Assembly: GCA_002633005.1 (NCBI GenBank)
Contig: NMRA01000155.1
Coordinates: forward strand, 639,536-703,535
DNA length: 64,000 nt
Source: Phoronis australis
Lineage: Eukaryota > Phoronida > Phoronidae
Direction of reading: 5' to 3'
Positions 13,301 to 28,300 of this stretch are shown piece by piece. The notes beneath the pieces are model-generated. The model saw only the letters and a list, made by a program, of their open reading frames with translations, was not told where the DNA came from and did no database searches. A program made the translations under genes and the position numbers. Positions within the stretch are counted from its first letter, which is position 1. Every line of letters begins with the position of its first letter.

Positions 13301-16300
13301 ATTCTCCAATAAATTCTTGAATTCTTCAAGCAACTGAAGATATCAAACACGGACGCGGGAGACTGGTATGGCGTTTGTAATCTTTTGACGTAATCTTTAC
13401 GCTGTTGAAATATACATGTATGTGACAACAACTCATTTACAGCTGTTTGTGGAGGGTCAGCAGGGGGCGATGACCTATGAACTTCATGTTCTGGCACTAG
13501 AGGGGAAATACCCCGAAAGTGTAAGATTTGAACAAGTCATCAGAACATCTCGCGGATTCCCCGCATCTGGTGGTTACGGGCAGTTTCCAAAGATGGAAAC
13601 GATTACCGTCAAGTGAAGAGCACAACATTTCTGACGAGCTATCTCATTAGCGATGATAGCAGGGAAGACCCTTAGGCAACTTCTGTCAATACAAACATCT
13701 ACTTTAGTACGAATTCAAGATAAGTGTCTATTATTCTACGCTCCAGTGTATTATGATTTTACGTTGATGAATGTGTAATTTTGCACTTGATGACTACAGC
13801 ATCAAAGTTACAAGTTCGAGTCTGAACTCGAAAGTTCGAGATTTTACTCGAGTTTGTAGCTCAAGGGGCCCGTTCCAACAAAACAGACTTAGCTAAGACA
13901 AATCTTAAATTTTAGTAAATTTTAAAATACAAGTTAAATTTGTCTCAAACCCAATTCAAGAAAGAGATCTAAAGTTCAACTTAAGTGTGTGACATACGTT
14001 TTGTCTTAATTTTGACTAACTTACCGAATGTGGAAGATGCAAAGTTTGGAATTTAAGACAAATCTTAAACTTAGTCAAAAATGAACTTAAGTCAGTTTCT
14101 TGGAACAGGCCCCAAATCTATGGGTCATCGAGTGCAAATTCAAACATTCGTTTGCGTAATCCATAACGTATTTAACAACAGAATGATAACTTATCTTGTT
14201 TTCGTTCTAAAGAAGAACGGGTAACGTCAGAAATATTTTCCATTTCGACTTCGTAGTTTAGACTCTGGGCCTATAGGTAACGAATATTAACTTATTGACT
14301 TATTGTGATGGTGGCAAGGAATTTGTAGAATCCGTGTTCTCGACTGAAAAGTGGTAAATTTTCGTAAGCCTGAGAAAATGAGTGCACGTGATCTTTGAAC
14401 ACGTTTCGTTGTCGGCCCAACCTACAGCGCGTAACGTATGACGAACAGATACGTTACTTTGTGACAGTCCTTTAATTCAGTGTTTACAGACACCTCCATA
14501 GGTGAAAAAATAATTCGTTTAGCATGCCTGATGAAGACCTGGCTCAGAGGGAGAGCAATGGGACCCAGTGGGATTCGAACCCAAGATCTCTAGATTGAAA
14601 AGCGAAATATTCTACAGACGATGCCACTCTGCATCAACTTTCTCGGTAGTTGTTTTCTAGGCCTTCGGGTAAAAACGCAATCAAAATACGTACTATGACA
14701 CTCGATGTTATTCTTCAAACCAGTTACTTTCTCTCAAACACATGGGCTAGTAAAGAGTATGTGGGTGTTAGCATTCCGGGTTAACATGCCGAGACGACGT
14801 TTGCGATTACCAGTGTGCTGTTTTAGATGGTTGTGAAAACATTTAAATATACATCTGCTAAGTGCCACAACCCTGATGACGTTTTTATTACTGTGTCACA
14901 AAGTCACATGACATCGTTACGGATTCCCGTAAATAAACAGGAATCTCAAGTAAACTAAGAAATAATCGATTTTGGCGCCTCTTTCCTTCAATAAAGTCTT
15001 TCTACGATGTTTAATCGCCATCAGGTAGCAACATTGTGACAGCTATCTTATTAATGGCAGCACCAAATGTTTTTAAACAAGACTAATGGCATTAAAGAGG
15101 GGTTCCAAAAACCATTGGTGTTTACATGGGACTGACAGTTTGTTTCCACAATTTGCAGATTTCTGTAAACAGTTGAAGACATTTTTAACCAGTGAATGGC
15201 AAGGCGCTGTTTTGTTGCCAGCTCACGGTAAACAGGGACTGAGGGCGTGGAGGGGCTTTGATCCGATGTTATGCGTTCTATGTTTTCGGTGCAACGGGTG
15301 TTAACCCTCGTAATTTCATAAACATTTGAAAATGTTTAGCAAGTACTATTAGTTTGAGAAAATAGTTTTAAACTCTATACAGTGTGCCAAAAAGATTGAC
15401 ATAACTTCTCGAAATACTTGTTGGGTAAAGCCCACCAGGATAAAATAGACACTGAAATACAGAAATGTGTGAAGCATATCAAATGGCCAGTTTAAATTGA
15501 TATTTTATAAAGGCGTAAAAAGCAACAAAGTCAAACCAAGCCGATAAATCCTTTTGTGAAAATGCAGTCGGTAACAAAAAGTATCATATTTTTGATTTAC
15601 AAAAGTTAATTTCACGCATCAAGTCATATGCATAGAAATATTCACCTAATGCTCATTCGCTCAATGTTCAACTTAACATTCGTCTGAAGTCTCAATGTTA
15701 CTCACGAGAAGACTGCGTGAAGAGGTTGAGACCGTGCCTGGCTAAAATAAACGAAAACAATACCGCAGCAAGTGATAAAGAAATGATACTAGTACTAAGC
15801 ATTTAGCTTACAAATCTCTTCGCGTTAGGTCTTATACAAGACAACAGTCATCCGGCAACCGCAAGATTTAGACATATCTATGTTTCTCTAACTGGCGAGC
15901 TGATAGTTCTAATGGAACAAACAACTTTGGCCACATTCTGCGCGTGCATTCTGCGCGTGCATTCTGCGCCCGGAAATAAGTCCCTGTTTGCATTCAGGTT
16001 TACAGTAACTGACGTTGATGGATACTGCGTGAAACGTTGAAAAGTTAGTAGTTTATATTTCATTGTGTCATGAAAAATGCTCTCAGGGCAAACTGAGCGG
16101 ATACTATAAATGCACGTAAATTGACAATGAATTATTAAACAGTAGGCATATTGCAACGAGTTGGATTCGCTTTATTTCGAATGTTGGCATCCCTGACATG
16201 TTACAAAGACAGGATACTGGCCTAGTCTTCCTCAGTTGCCCGTTCGCCGCTCGGCCGGGCCTGCACATCAATATCTCCTCTCATGCACGCCATACCATTC

Positions 16301-19300
16301 TCACGTACGCAAACTACCCTTCCCGCACTACGTGTTGTATCTCACGGACATATTTCTTTGCCCGCGCGCCGCATCCCCCAGTTGCCCGCGAAAACTATTC
16401 TATACCCTAGCTTGTTCCTATTTCTCGCGCCTCTTCTCGTTAGTGAAAATGTGATATAAAATCTCTACCTACTGACTTACAATTGCCATTTTCAATAACC
16501 TGTTTGAAACCGCGTCACTTCACAACTACTACAGTTAATTTGTAATAATGGAAACCAAACAAACATTCACATACAGACAAATGTTGACGGTACAATGAAG
16601 ATGCTATTGAACTCATTTGGCGTTCAACATTGCAATACATCGGTAAACAATGAAGTAAATGACAGCCGTAAATGCATCTGTGAGAGGGATGAGGGAGCGT
16701 TGCGTTTAGAAACACTCTACAAGAAGCAACCAAGCTCGGTTGACTAATTTACCTACATACCATACAGTGTAGTCCAGTGTCATAGTAGTGCAGCTCCGTC
16801 GATCTAGAGTTCGCGTGCAGGCAACAAGGTGTAGAAGCACGGTTGGTTTGTTCACGAGCAAAGAATTACGCCAGTGAGACGTAAAATGAGGTGCGGGAGA
16901 GGGAATATGCGTTATCGGAGTAACAGGAAATAGCGTACATTAGGAAAGCTTTGTTTGCGCGGCCAGTGGAAACTATGAAGTGCCCTAAAGTGCGAAAACA
17001 ATACAAACATAAACAATAACTAGTTACGTGCCGGATCGCTATGGAAAGGCTCTCAGCTCTTTGTTTGTTGTGAGTATGGTTATATATTAATTTAACAAGT
17101 AATTAGTTGATTCTGGTCTTTGATCTGACTGATTTTGAAACCTGCGCTTGACTACAAGCACCCGCCCACATCAACTTAGCCAAGGTCCCGTGTTTTATCA
17201 AAAGCAACATAAAGGTATCCAAGCAAGTCAGCCAGAATCACCACACACTTGGCCGTCAAATGACTCGTTGCCACGCAGGAGCGAGTTTTGGGGGGAAATG
17301 ATCACCGTGCGACAGTTTAAGGCCAACGCGGAGCCGTTGAAATGCGCCCACGACAAGCACCGCATTGACGCGTCAATGAGTGTTCACCAGTATCATAAAA
17401 ATAGCCAAAAATAGCCACTAGATAGTGTAGAATACGTCAAACCTGTCCGTTGCCTCCCAAATAGTAAATTATTCGCCAAATTTCACAAAAATCTGTCAAC
17501 GGACTCCAAAGATGCACACAAACTTTAAACTGCCACTAGTGGGTACAGTGATTGTCGGATGCCTCCGAAAGTGGTCATCATTCGTCGTCATCTCCATAGA
17601 AACACATCTGCCAACTTTCATGGAGATCTTCCAAGAGGCTTAGTGGAGAAACAACAGTGAAAGACAGACGACCGGACAGAGATGACGGAAATTTTGGACC
17701 ACTAATAACTATGCGGGCACATAAAAAGACAAAAACGGGAACCAACTATGCTTTTCCTTGTGGAAATGGAGGTTAATTCTCAAACGTGACGTCTCTGTCG
17801 CCTGAGGCGCACCCTCAAGGTTACTGAGCCCGCAATCTTGCCTGCCAAATAACTCAATTAGACCTGTTCGAGTGTCCGTTTTCCATGCAAACTGTGAACG
17901 AGCCTAGATTACGTGAGTTGGATATTCGAAATAATAACAATAATACTTTTTCGTGTCATCAGCTTCTTGATTGTCCTGTGTTTATTTTTACTTGTGTCTT
18001 GCATACCGTCACTACTTTTAGTTTATATCCAAGTGCTACCTCTGTCAGTTTTTTGTAGTGTTGTGTTATATTGTATTACTTTTGTGGGCAATCTAAGTCA
18101 GATACACCAACCAATCAATTAATACTCTTGCGGGCAGATCACTAGCTGTGGCCTTTCACGCGTTAGCCCCACGGGTAAACACTGGTACTGAGGCTATAGT
18201 ATGACATTTATTGTACGAAATAATCAAAAAGTACAGTGACAGTGTGGTGTCGTATGCATTCGACGTGTGGGTATCGGTCATGTCTACAAGAACAAAGATC
18301 CACCGTATGCAACCATTTTTGTCATTTGCACCCGTAACGCCGTCATTCGTTGACTGTCATGTGTACCGTTGTTAATCAACATCCGGAAACAAGTAACAAT
18401 TGAGAAACGTGAAATGTTGAGATTTTCCATCTGTTCATTAATCGTGTCTAATGCGCAGCAATAACGGAACAAAGCAGGCCGGCCATCAATCACAGACCGT
18501 TTTGTTTAAGAACAATTAGATTAGTGTTGTTAAACAAAGCTAGCAGGACCAGGCGACTGCCACTTGGGAATACTGAGTGGTGTTGCCCTTTGAATGGAGA
18601 GAGCAATGGGATCAACAGGGTCAGTATTTTAGTTAGCGAATGACATAAGCGGATTTAGTGTGCAGGGAGCAGCCGCCCCCCCCCCCCNCCCCCCACTCCC
18701 CATCACCTCACTCCCCAGTCACCAAAAAAGACAACGGCAAGTCACCGTGAACCGTACTTCGGACCATCGAAAATCATGCATCCCCCAAGCGACATCATGA
18801 ACCGGCTAGAGGAATTGTCTGTTGATAAAAATAAAATTAAAGCCAACAGCAACTCGCCGATTAATATTTGTGTCGAGTGATGGAATCTGCTACTACTAAC
18901 ATATTCAAGCTTCACTTCAGTTAAACTGCTATTAGTTTGTCATGCGCCAAGTTTGTCGGTGCTTGAGGGACAAGGAAGGGAGACTAGGGGGGGGACACCC
19001 GCGCACCCCTACCCATGCATCCGACAACGCTCCAGTCACTCATTCATCATTTGATGATCAGAATTAGGAACACGTCACACAAAATCTACACTCCTCAAGG
19101 TTTAGGTGCATGAAACCAATTAATGGCGAAGATTCATGAATTGTTATTAAAACAAATAGTGAAGCATTTGGAAAAAAAACAAAAGGTACGTTTCTGAAAA
19201 GGTATAAATGCGTACTATATAGCTCCGTCAGTTTGAGGATTTCAGAAAAATTAACAGAAATTAATATGAAATTCAACATCAAATAAGTCGCCTCTGACGG

Positions 19301-22300
19301 AAAACAGGATCGCCGATTGTCCAAAACATTAATCTTATGGTCAAGGATTTCACGCTTATTTACGCCAAATAAACGTGGACAAGCTGTCGTTAATTCATTT
19401 AATGAGCGCCAACCTCACCGGTCCGTCACGAGCCCAACTTGAAAATTGAACCTGGCGTAGCACTGGTATAGTTGCCTCGGTAACTGTGAATCCCACGTGG
19501 CTCTGAATTTTTTTACTTGTGTTCCAATGTAGCAACAGTGGTGCATATGCAGATCGTCGGAACAAACAAGTCATTCGAAAATACGGAGTTTACATATCAC
19601 GTGGTGACCACTGGTGCTGATTTGTATCTCTCGGTGTGCGGACCCGACGCCACTTTGGATTTGTCGTCTGCACGTCTTCATACACACATGTACATACAAA
19701 ACCCTGTCTACACACTTCGGTTTTCGTGTACGACTGCACAACTATTGAAGTTGACGAGTGCGTAGATAGTGGTCCAAAGTCGTATCCGACTTTTCCCAAG
19801 TTGATAGAAAAACGCAGAAAAATCGCATACTCTAGCAATCGAGCCCGACTTTTCCTAAGTTGATGGAAAATCGCAGAAAAACCGCATACAATAAAGCTAC
19901 CTGTCTACACAGTCTGGCGGTGTTGTAGTACCGGTAGTTTCGTAAATCTATGACGTACGCATGAAGACGTTTAGTCGTTCAGCAGCTTTTCCAGACGTGA
20001 GGGGTTCTGAACGTGCGATAATATCTTGCCCAGCACAGTCTTTCGTCCCTTATGACAACAAGCAGGGCCATGCTACAAAGGATTTCTGAAACCCAGCCGA
20101 ACGGATTGTCTTGACTTCTGTTGTAGTTGGGCGATTTTGGTGATTCAAAAACTAAACATGATCAGCATTTGACAAGGAATTCAGTAATGCTATATAGTTT
20201 ATGTTCAAATACGTAATAACTTAACTTTCATTTTAGCAGCACAGCCCAGTCAGGCTAGATACGTTCTGATCGGAGATTAGAGCAATTATCGAACAAAAGA
20301 GAGCCGGCACTCCAACCATAAATGCCAGGAGTTAATCACTCGTGTACGATATTGGCTGCAGGGGTGATCTTCCCAACTTGTTGTTGGGCTATAGAATCGA
20401 ACAAGTTGGGAGCAACGGGAAAACGCCGTAATATGGACTAATCGGACTGAGTGCAGCTAGACAGACGGCTACATCAGGGGGTGGAAACGATTCCATGGCC
20501 TAAATTACATTGCCGATTCCCTAAATTCTGGGGCAAATTCCAGTCCTGCAACCTTACAACTCACACACATGCAAGCACAAGCCGAAAATGCTCTATACCA
20601 GGGGACAAAACTCCGCTCCCAGGAACCAAATTCCACACCCGGACGGTCAGGTCAGTTTGGTGCTCGGTGGGCATTGGGTATTTTCAGCGCCTGTGTGGAG
20701 TTTTAGGACTGCAGATCTGGAATTTGTATCGTGGTTTAGTTTTTGCTGTTGCGAGACTTGGGCTGCAGAGACCAATGTCTGGAATTTAGCGATAAAGTGG
20801 CGAGAATTTCGCTACAACAGAAATACCTGAAGTATAGCTACGAATTCCCCAGTATGATGTTACCACGTTCTTGTGATTTGCTTTTTATTTATTTCAGTTT
20901 ACAGAAGTTTCATGAACCCTGCATTCTAATTAGGCTAACGCAAATTAGTGTTAACGAGAGGCTCGATAGCTTTTAACCAGGCGCCCAATTTCAGCAATTA
21001 CCAATCCAGTCTACTAAATGTATGAACCCCTGGCAAGTTCGCCGCAAAAAGGCCGATGTGTTTCGTAGATAACGAATCATAGTTAGTAATAATGACTTTG
21101 AAATTACAACTCCCTCGTGAGACGCGAACAGCTATTGGCGTCAAGGCCAACAAAAGGCTACCGCTTTGACTGGTAGATGAAAAGCTTGACCGCTGCCTGT
21201 GGTCAGTGAGTTAAGGTGACGAATTTGTCTGCTGGAGAAGGCGAAGGTATTTTGGAAGTGTCAAACAAATCATGGAATATTAGCGAGGAATGCCCGGGAG
21301 AGCAATTCCACAGAGGAAATGTCACTATTTCTTAATTTTGTTTGGATAAACTTCGCCGTACTCGGTGTGGTTCCAACGACTCGGACCGTCGATCGCACAT
21401 GGCACAGTAAGAATTTCTTAACTGATTTGGCCAATGTGCCAGGCAATATTTAATCTTTTCTTATCCTACACTCGCCCCCCCCCCCCNCCGGCCTTGCATA
21501 TTCTTTTTCACACAACACACTCCATATCTCACGACAGCATTTGTTTAATTTGTGGTTAAATTCGGCTAGTTGACTGTATCGTCTAGTTCCAAGCAATTAT
21601 TGTCAAAGTTGTAACTCCTATTAATGCTCGTTATCCGCTATTGTGTCCGGTTTTTTTTAAATAAAATGTGAAACTTATGTGGCAGACTTACTATGCCACG
21701 AATGAATTGACGAACATAAGATAGTCATTCAGCGTCAGGTGCTAATGCGGGTATTGTCGAGCTGCCGTGTGTGGCTGTATATTACTCAATCATATTTGCC
21801 CCGGTATCAAATTCAGTGTACGCTGTATCATTCTCTGGGCGCTACGAGACATTGGAGTACGCTGAATGATTCTGTCAAGTTCACATCTAATCAAACAGCG
21901 GGTCTCGAGAGAAAAACACAAGCATATTGCAAACTGCGTCGTCTGATACCCGCCGGATACGCGTTAATTGTGGATCTAGTCTACACTGCAGTATGGTTCG
22001 TACCCAGCGGTGATACAATCTGCCGACATTAATGAAACAAAATCGACGTTTGACAGTATTTTTAACTGAGATAGCTGCCTCAAATCAGCAAAACAAATAT
22101 CGCCGAGGCCAATCCAAGGTAACTAATTTTAGGCTATTGCCTTGTCCGTGTATCCGTGAAGCCACCAGCCGAGCTACAGGTACATATATACGCATAGGTT
22201 TCATTTAGATCAGATTAGTCTATTTTTCTGTAATCAGGTAACTTGATACAAATTACGCAAAGATAGTTTTGCACCTGCAGAGATTATCGTCCTTTCCAAA

Positions 22301-25300
22301 AGATAAACACGTGCATTTGGAACAGCGCCACCTAAAGTCACACCCTTAAACACAGAATGAGACCACATGCACAAGTTGTACTTCGTATTCAGTTTAAGTT
22401 TTTTTAAATATCGGCAGCATATCAAGATTGAAGACTATCGGAGAATCATATAAAACTCATGACGACCAGAATACTAAAAACCAAAGACAGGAACAAATAA
22501 TGAACAAAAACTGTCGCCAGAATATTGAAGAATTTCCACTACCTAAAGGTGTCGCCATCCAAGCCAACAACAAACTGAGCTTCCGCCACGGTACCAATAC
22601 TGAGGACAATCACGTGAATATCAAGACTACAGAGTAAACCCAAGATAATAGGAAAGAATATCCTGACTTTCAAAGTTAAAGACTATTAAATTTCCTAAGA
22701 ATCGTGAATAAAGACTATCATCTGACCACTATGGGACACTATCCCCTGCTGGACTCCTTTAGAATTAAACTATGATTCCCGAAACTCAAAGACTACATAC
22801 TTTCCCTGAGTACGAAAGACTAAAGACCAATCTGAGAGTACCAAAGACTGGGCAACGAGACTAAAGACGATCTTTTGGGTGTACCAAAGATTAAAAACTG
22901 TCGCCGGAACGCTATTTCTTGAAGGTTACGTCAAGTCAGCTAGAAACTAAGATTCCTTTTGCCGGCCAGTCTGCTACTGATTATATGTATCATAAGCGGG
23001 TCCAGGGGGTCAAGAGTGTCCGGTCTCCCCTTTTCACTTGATTTTAGTGATATCCTATCTTGAATTGTTGACTTGGACCCCTTGTTTAAAACATCCGTGA
23101 TCCGACCCCCCTTGAAAAATCCTGGATCCGCCCCTGTGTATTTGAAACGTTATTTTACAAGCGGACCGGCAGAATCCGTAACTTCCCCGACCATCATCAG
23201 TTTCATGAAATCTCCGTCGTCAGCAGGTATGCAATAGCGCTAGGCTTATAAGCGGCTATTGAGATAAATGTCTCATTGCTTAATGGATACTGTCAACACC
23301 AACTGGTCATTTAAGCTGATAAATCCTCAAACAGGTAAGATATTTTATAACTAGTTGACACCTGGTAGAGATAAGGCATGGATTCAATATGCAAAGTTTA
23401 TCTGAAGACGGGTGTTAGCGGGCCATACTAGAAAGAAATTCTGACATCACAGGAACACGGGGAAGAAGGGGGTGAACACGTGTTCGTGTTTTGGAGCAAG
23501 TGATTTTGACTTCAAATTGTCGTTTCAGTCATCTTGACCCACATTAACAAATGACTCTGCCCACTAGTACAGAACTATATCACATTCTGCATGTTTGCTA
23601 AAATTACATGAGTCTAGTCCATGAGCGCTGCCCATGTAGTCTCAAGAGGAACATATTACGTCACGCCCATGGACAGTACGTGGCGCATCTCATCACAACA
23701 CGTCATTTTTGTAATTTTGACTAAGATGGGTAAATGAAACGATAAGTTGTTAGTAGGATACAGCAGTAACTGATGTTATGTTGCTAAGAGACTTGATTTT
23801 GTATTAGACGATTAGAAGGGAAACAGTGACGTAGATGAGTGTCGGATTGAAATCTCGTTCAGTAAGTAGTATCTCGGAAGTACGAAGTAACCCCCGTGAT
23901 ATAGATACAGGGGGGATACAGTCTTCTGCTATCGCTTGGTCGATCCGCGTACTAAGCTCCAAATGTAGAACATGGCCGTGGGAACAGGCGTCGTGTAATT
24001 ACGAATACACAAAATAAACATGGTCTCTATTTCAGCAATATCACCATGTGCGCTAGTGTTTTCGTCAGGTGTTTTAATAAACCGCGAATGAACTCGACCC
24101 ACGCTTTGAAATCCAACACTCTATACCGCCATAGCGTATAGAGAACAAACTGAAGCTTAAGCGACTATAAATCTGAAGCTTGTTTCAAAACTTAAGACTT
24201 TAAAAGTTAGAAATATTGTCTTATGTTTCCACTTCACAATGACTGAATAAAACTTCAGTAATGCAATAATTAGCACAGCACAGCTTCATAATGGTTTATA
24301 TGTTTATCTTGCTAACTGGCAGTTCTGGATATATTTTCTGAAACTTTGTATTATTAACACAAGATTTTAATTTGTTTGTTTCATGAACACTCAGAAACTT
24401 CGATGTGTGATAAGAAGCGATAAACTTTCTTTCTAGTCGACCCTAGTACACCAACTGTTACTCACTACGGTGGTGTAAGCTCTTTTTTCTAGCAAAACAT
24501 GTCCGAACGATAAACCCGTGTTTAAGGTTCTTTGTCGGCAATGAAAACTCCCACTAAGAAAAAGTTAACAGACCAGTTTCTTAGACATTCATAAAGAACT
24601 TTAATTTCACTGGACAAACATCATAGGCGATTTGCACAGAGGGAGCCTGGAAAATTGGTTTTGAGTGTACAGTCGGGGGTAATCTTGCGGTAGAAATGTC
24701 AAAACATAGGTTATTTTAGGATCAGTGGCATGGCCAAATCTCAGTAAAGCCAGCGAAAGATTCGGTGCAGTTATAAAAGTCGACGAGTTACAGGGTAAAT
24801 GAAACACAACAGATCAACTTGGTGCATCTACAAGATACATAGTTCATTCTATGAAGTGATATCATTACCTTAAACCCAAATATCACCACTTGTATAGAAA
24901 TAAACCATTTAATGGAGGCCTTCAAAAAGTGTTGACGCCGTTGGTTTTATCGTAGGATATAAAATATTTAAATTTGTCGCCTCAATACATTCCCACGAAG
25001 GTTCAAGTAAGCTCCAAGCGTTTCCCGAAATGCAATGGCTTTCAATTCACATTTAGGTCGTGATGTTTCAACAAAGCCCTGCCAACCTCAAACCGAAACA
25101 TAGCCATGTTTCATAGAAATTACCACTACGGCCCAAACTTCGCCAAGTCAGTGTCAGTAGTGCCGTCAGTGGACAAACGAATGAACAGGATGTTGATTCC
25201 TGTCTCACAAATTCTGTTCCTGACCAGTCATTAGCCAGTCAAAACGTAACAGAAAACTTTTTGTCGTGTTTAGTAAAACATACGTTAAAGTCTTACGATA

Positions 25301-28300
25301 GATCCGGCATGGGCGGCGCACCATAGGGGTCTGGGAGGCTATAGCCCCTCCCCCCTTTTATATCAGTGCTGCGCTGCCCATGGAGTCCATGGGCAGCTCA
25401 TCATAGGGGGCTGGTGGCCATAGCCCCCCCCCCCACTTATTTCAGATGCCTCCACCAAACTGTTCTTTCTGCCCGTGCTTCTGTTGTACGGAGCGTGGTG
25501 ACAAATGCGTATTAACCTGTCTATCGAATCACGTGACAACTGTAATCGTTTCGAAGAGCACGATTTTTCTGTACCATGGGTTCATAAGGGATAGCATATA
25601 TTGTAATTAATTTTTTGGCAATAGACTGCGTGACGACATGCATTGTATATCTCTGATTCTGTTCTGACACAGTATATCACGAGGTTATTAAGTAATTCGA
25701 GCAGCAAAGTATCAAGCGAGCGGGCTTTATCAGTCGAATCCTACTCTATTAAATGTAATTATGAGCTCAGGAAGCTAGTCTTTTTGATAATCTAACCGCA
25801 AAATTGCCGAAGGCTACAATACCGAATTATTCGCTAGCGAATTTAAGTAGCTCCGACTAGGAAACATCAGTGCCCCCCTTCGCATGAGTAACGTTTACAC
25901 TTGTGTTTTATTGGCTATTAGTAGTTTCAAACAGTAGCCAATAACTCTAACACTGCTAATTATAGTTACAACCATGCCGACCTGTTTCATCCAAAATGTT
26001 CAAAGCCAAGCAAAGCCGGGCATTCAGCTCATTTATAACCCTGAAATAAAATGACAACATATCCCGCTTTCGGTAATTAGTTTAATTCGTAGTCATGAAC
26101 AAAAGTAGCGCGTGACTCATACACCAGTACATATATGAACGTCTATGCAATAAGCCCATGCTTTATGTCAAAAAATCAGGTTCTGATTTAGGACTATTAC
26201 CGTTATAAAATTCTTCTCTAGTGGTTCCTTTGCCAAAATAAGTATGATTTTTGGGATTGGAAATCGCTGGCACTTTGTTAAATTTTTTCAGACCACGTCA
26301 CGGCATGTCAGTTCTTCAGACCACGTCACGGCATGTCAGTTCTTCAGACCACGTCACGGCATGTCAGTTCCTCAGACCACGTCACGGCATGTCAGTTCTT
26401 CAGACCACGTGACGGCATGTCAGTTCTTCAAACAATGTAACGGCATGTCAGTTCTTCTCAAGACCAGAGATAACTAGTTCTACAGTGACTAAGGAACAAC
26501 GCCAGGACCAGTTACAAGTAGCCCCAATCAAATGTGTTTTTGACTGAAAGCACAGGTTTAATACCGCTTTAAGCTAGTACACTAGCAGTTATGGCGCATG
26601 TTCTAACATGTAAACTGAGAAAAGCAGGAGGTTGGACAGTAGAAGGCATGTGTAGATGAATTTGACTTGCGAGAACAAATCATTGCACTTCATCCGTAAA
26701 CATACGGATTCTATAGGCCCGCGTTCCGTCCACGAAGCGCATTTTTGATTTAGAACACATACTGCTACAAAAATGGTCTCAACTTGTTCCCGTAACTTAG
26801 ATGAGTAGTGATGTATGGATTTTCTTATTCGTTGAGGCTATGTTTGGCGCATAAAATAACACGCCGTGACAAACCAGTTTGCGGTACCTGGTTTCAAACA
26901 ATACCGACCTATCAGTCCGTTCGGAGCCCAGATATCATCTCCAATTTGACAAAGGAACAATTTGAGACGAATTTCGTAACGATTAGTAGTCTAAATACAC
27001 GGTTGGTTTCATGATGGTTTACAGCCGCTTTAATTATGTATACGTGATGACATGTACGTAAAAGCACTGTAATCGAGAAACTGGCGAAAGGTCCTTAGGT
27101 ACTGCGCTATAATACTCTTTATACAATAACAGAGAAGAACAGTAAACGATAAAACTTGGATCCTCCACTGTGCCATTAGGATCAATATTCTATAGGAGTA
27201 GTGGGAGAAATTGTTACATTGAACGACCGGTTGATGAAAAGAACTACCTCAGAAGTCAGAAGACGCTAGAGAAAGGAACAAAATAATATTTTGCCCTGAA
27301 TTAACAAGTGTTCGTAATGTTACGTGTGCATTTTAAATGCAAATTTCGATACGAATTATATGTTTAAACGATTTTGGACAACATACATTTCTATTAGGTT
27401 AGGGGTGCAATGTTTTCGATTCAAATTAATTGATTTATTATTTACTGACCACTATCTGTGTTATTGATGCAACTTTTAATATTTTTTTATGATCAAGCCA
27501 AAAGATAGTTCTCACACCGACATACAGTCAGTCACATTTGCTCACTAACTCCGTATTAACTACACGCGGTTCACTGGCCGATCACTATGTATGAATACAA
27601 TCCAAAGCCTGATAGCGAGTATTGTTATTTCTCATCTCTGCCCCTAGTGCTCGTGGTATCAGCTAGCAAGAGTATCGTATTCTATAGTGCTGGTGTTGGC
27701 GAGTACCATTTCATTCCGCAGTGACTACAACGATTTGATACGTTTTTGAGAGACAGTGGAAACGCCCAGTTTACGCACCAGAAGTCAGGAACGTCGTAAC
27801 CATAGGTCTACTGACCTACTGCGAATTTCATAAACAGAATTTCTGAAACACACTTGCGATAAACATTTAGTCCGTTATCTTCTTCATTAGGGGTAGCCAA
27901 ACACAAAAACAAGCGACCATGGCCCATATGAGCTCGGCGCAGTACAGTTCGACACGCATTTACAGAATAATTTACAGAAAGGAAAAAAACACATGCTACA
28001 TGTATAGTATAAGTCTTAAAAATCAATGGACTCCCTTCGTTATTACAAACCTGGTAGGCTATGCGAATGCGTAGCTACCTATATTTTCCCTGACCAGACA
28101 TATCGTTCTGGCATGCGAGCATTAACATATAAAGACAATCCCTTACCTAACATAGCAAAAATGGCAGTTACAAAATATCAATAGGTACCTTTCTGCCAAT
28201 ATCGAAATGTTGATTTGTTTTCACAAAAACTACAGAAGCAGTTCCAGATAGAGAGTGGCATCAGTTCATTGGTGACCAGGCGCTCACACTGCGCCAGATG

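Noticed and set aside
16198-16454. Two overlapping plus-strand ORFs in a GC-rich stretch
   Set aside because: Neither resembles a protein family; openness is explained by local base composition.
17041-17069. ATG followed by a signal-like peptide MERLSALCL and donor GTGAGT on the plus strand
   Set aside because: No plus-strand gene with a matching second exon lies downstream, and it sits inside the BAMBI intron on the opposite strand.
20451-20976. Three overlapping plus-strand ORFs of 77-112 codons
   Set aside because: No shared family signal or splice structure, and they are mutually out of frame.
26289-26456. Regular 28-bp repeats suggesting a CRISPR array
   Set aside because: The copies are directly adjacent with no spacers, in an animal intron; this is a minisatellite.
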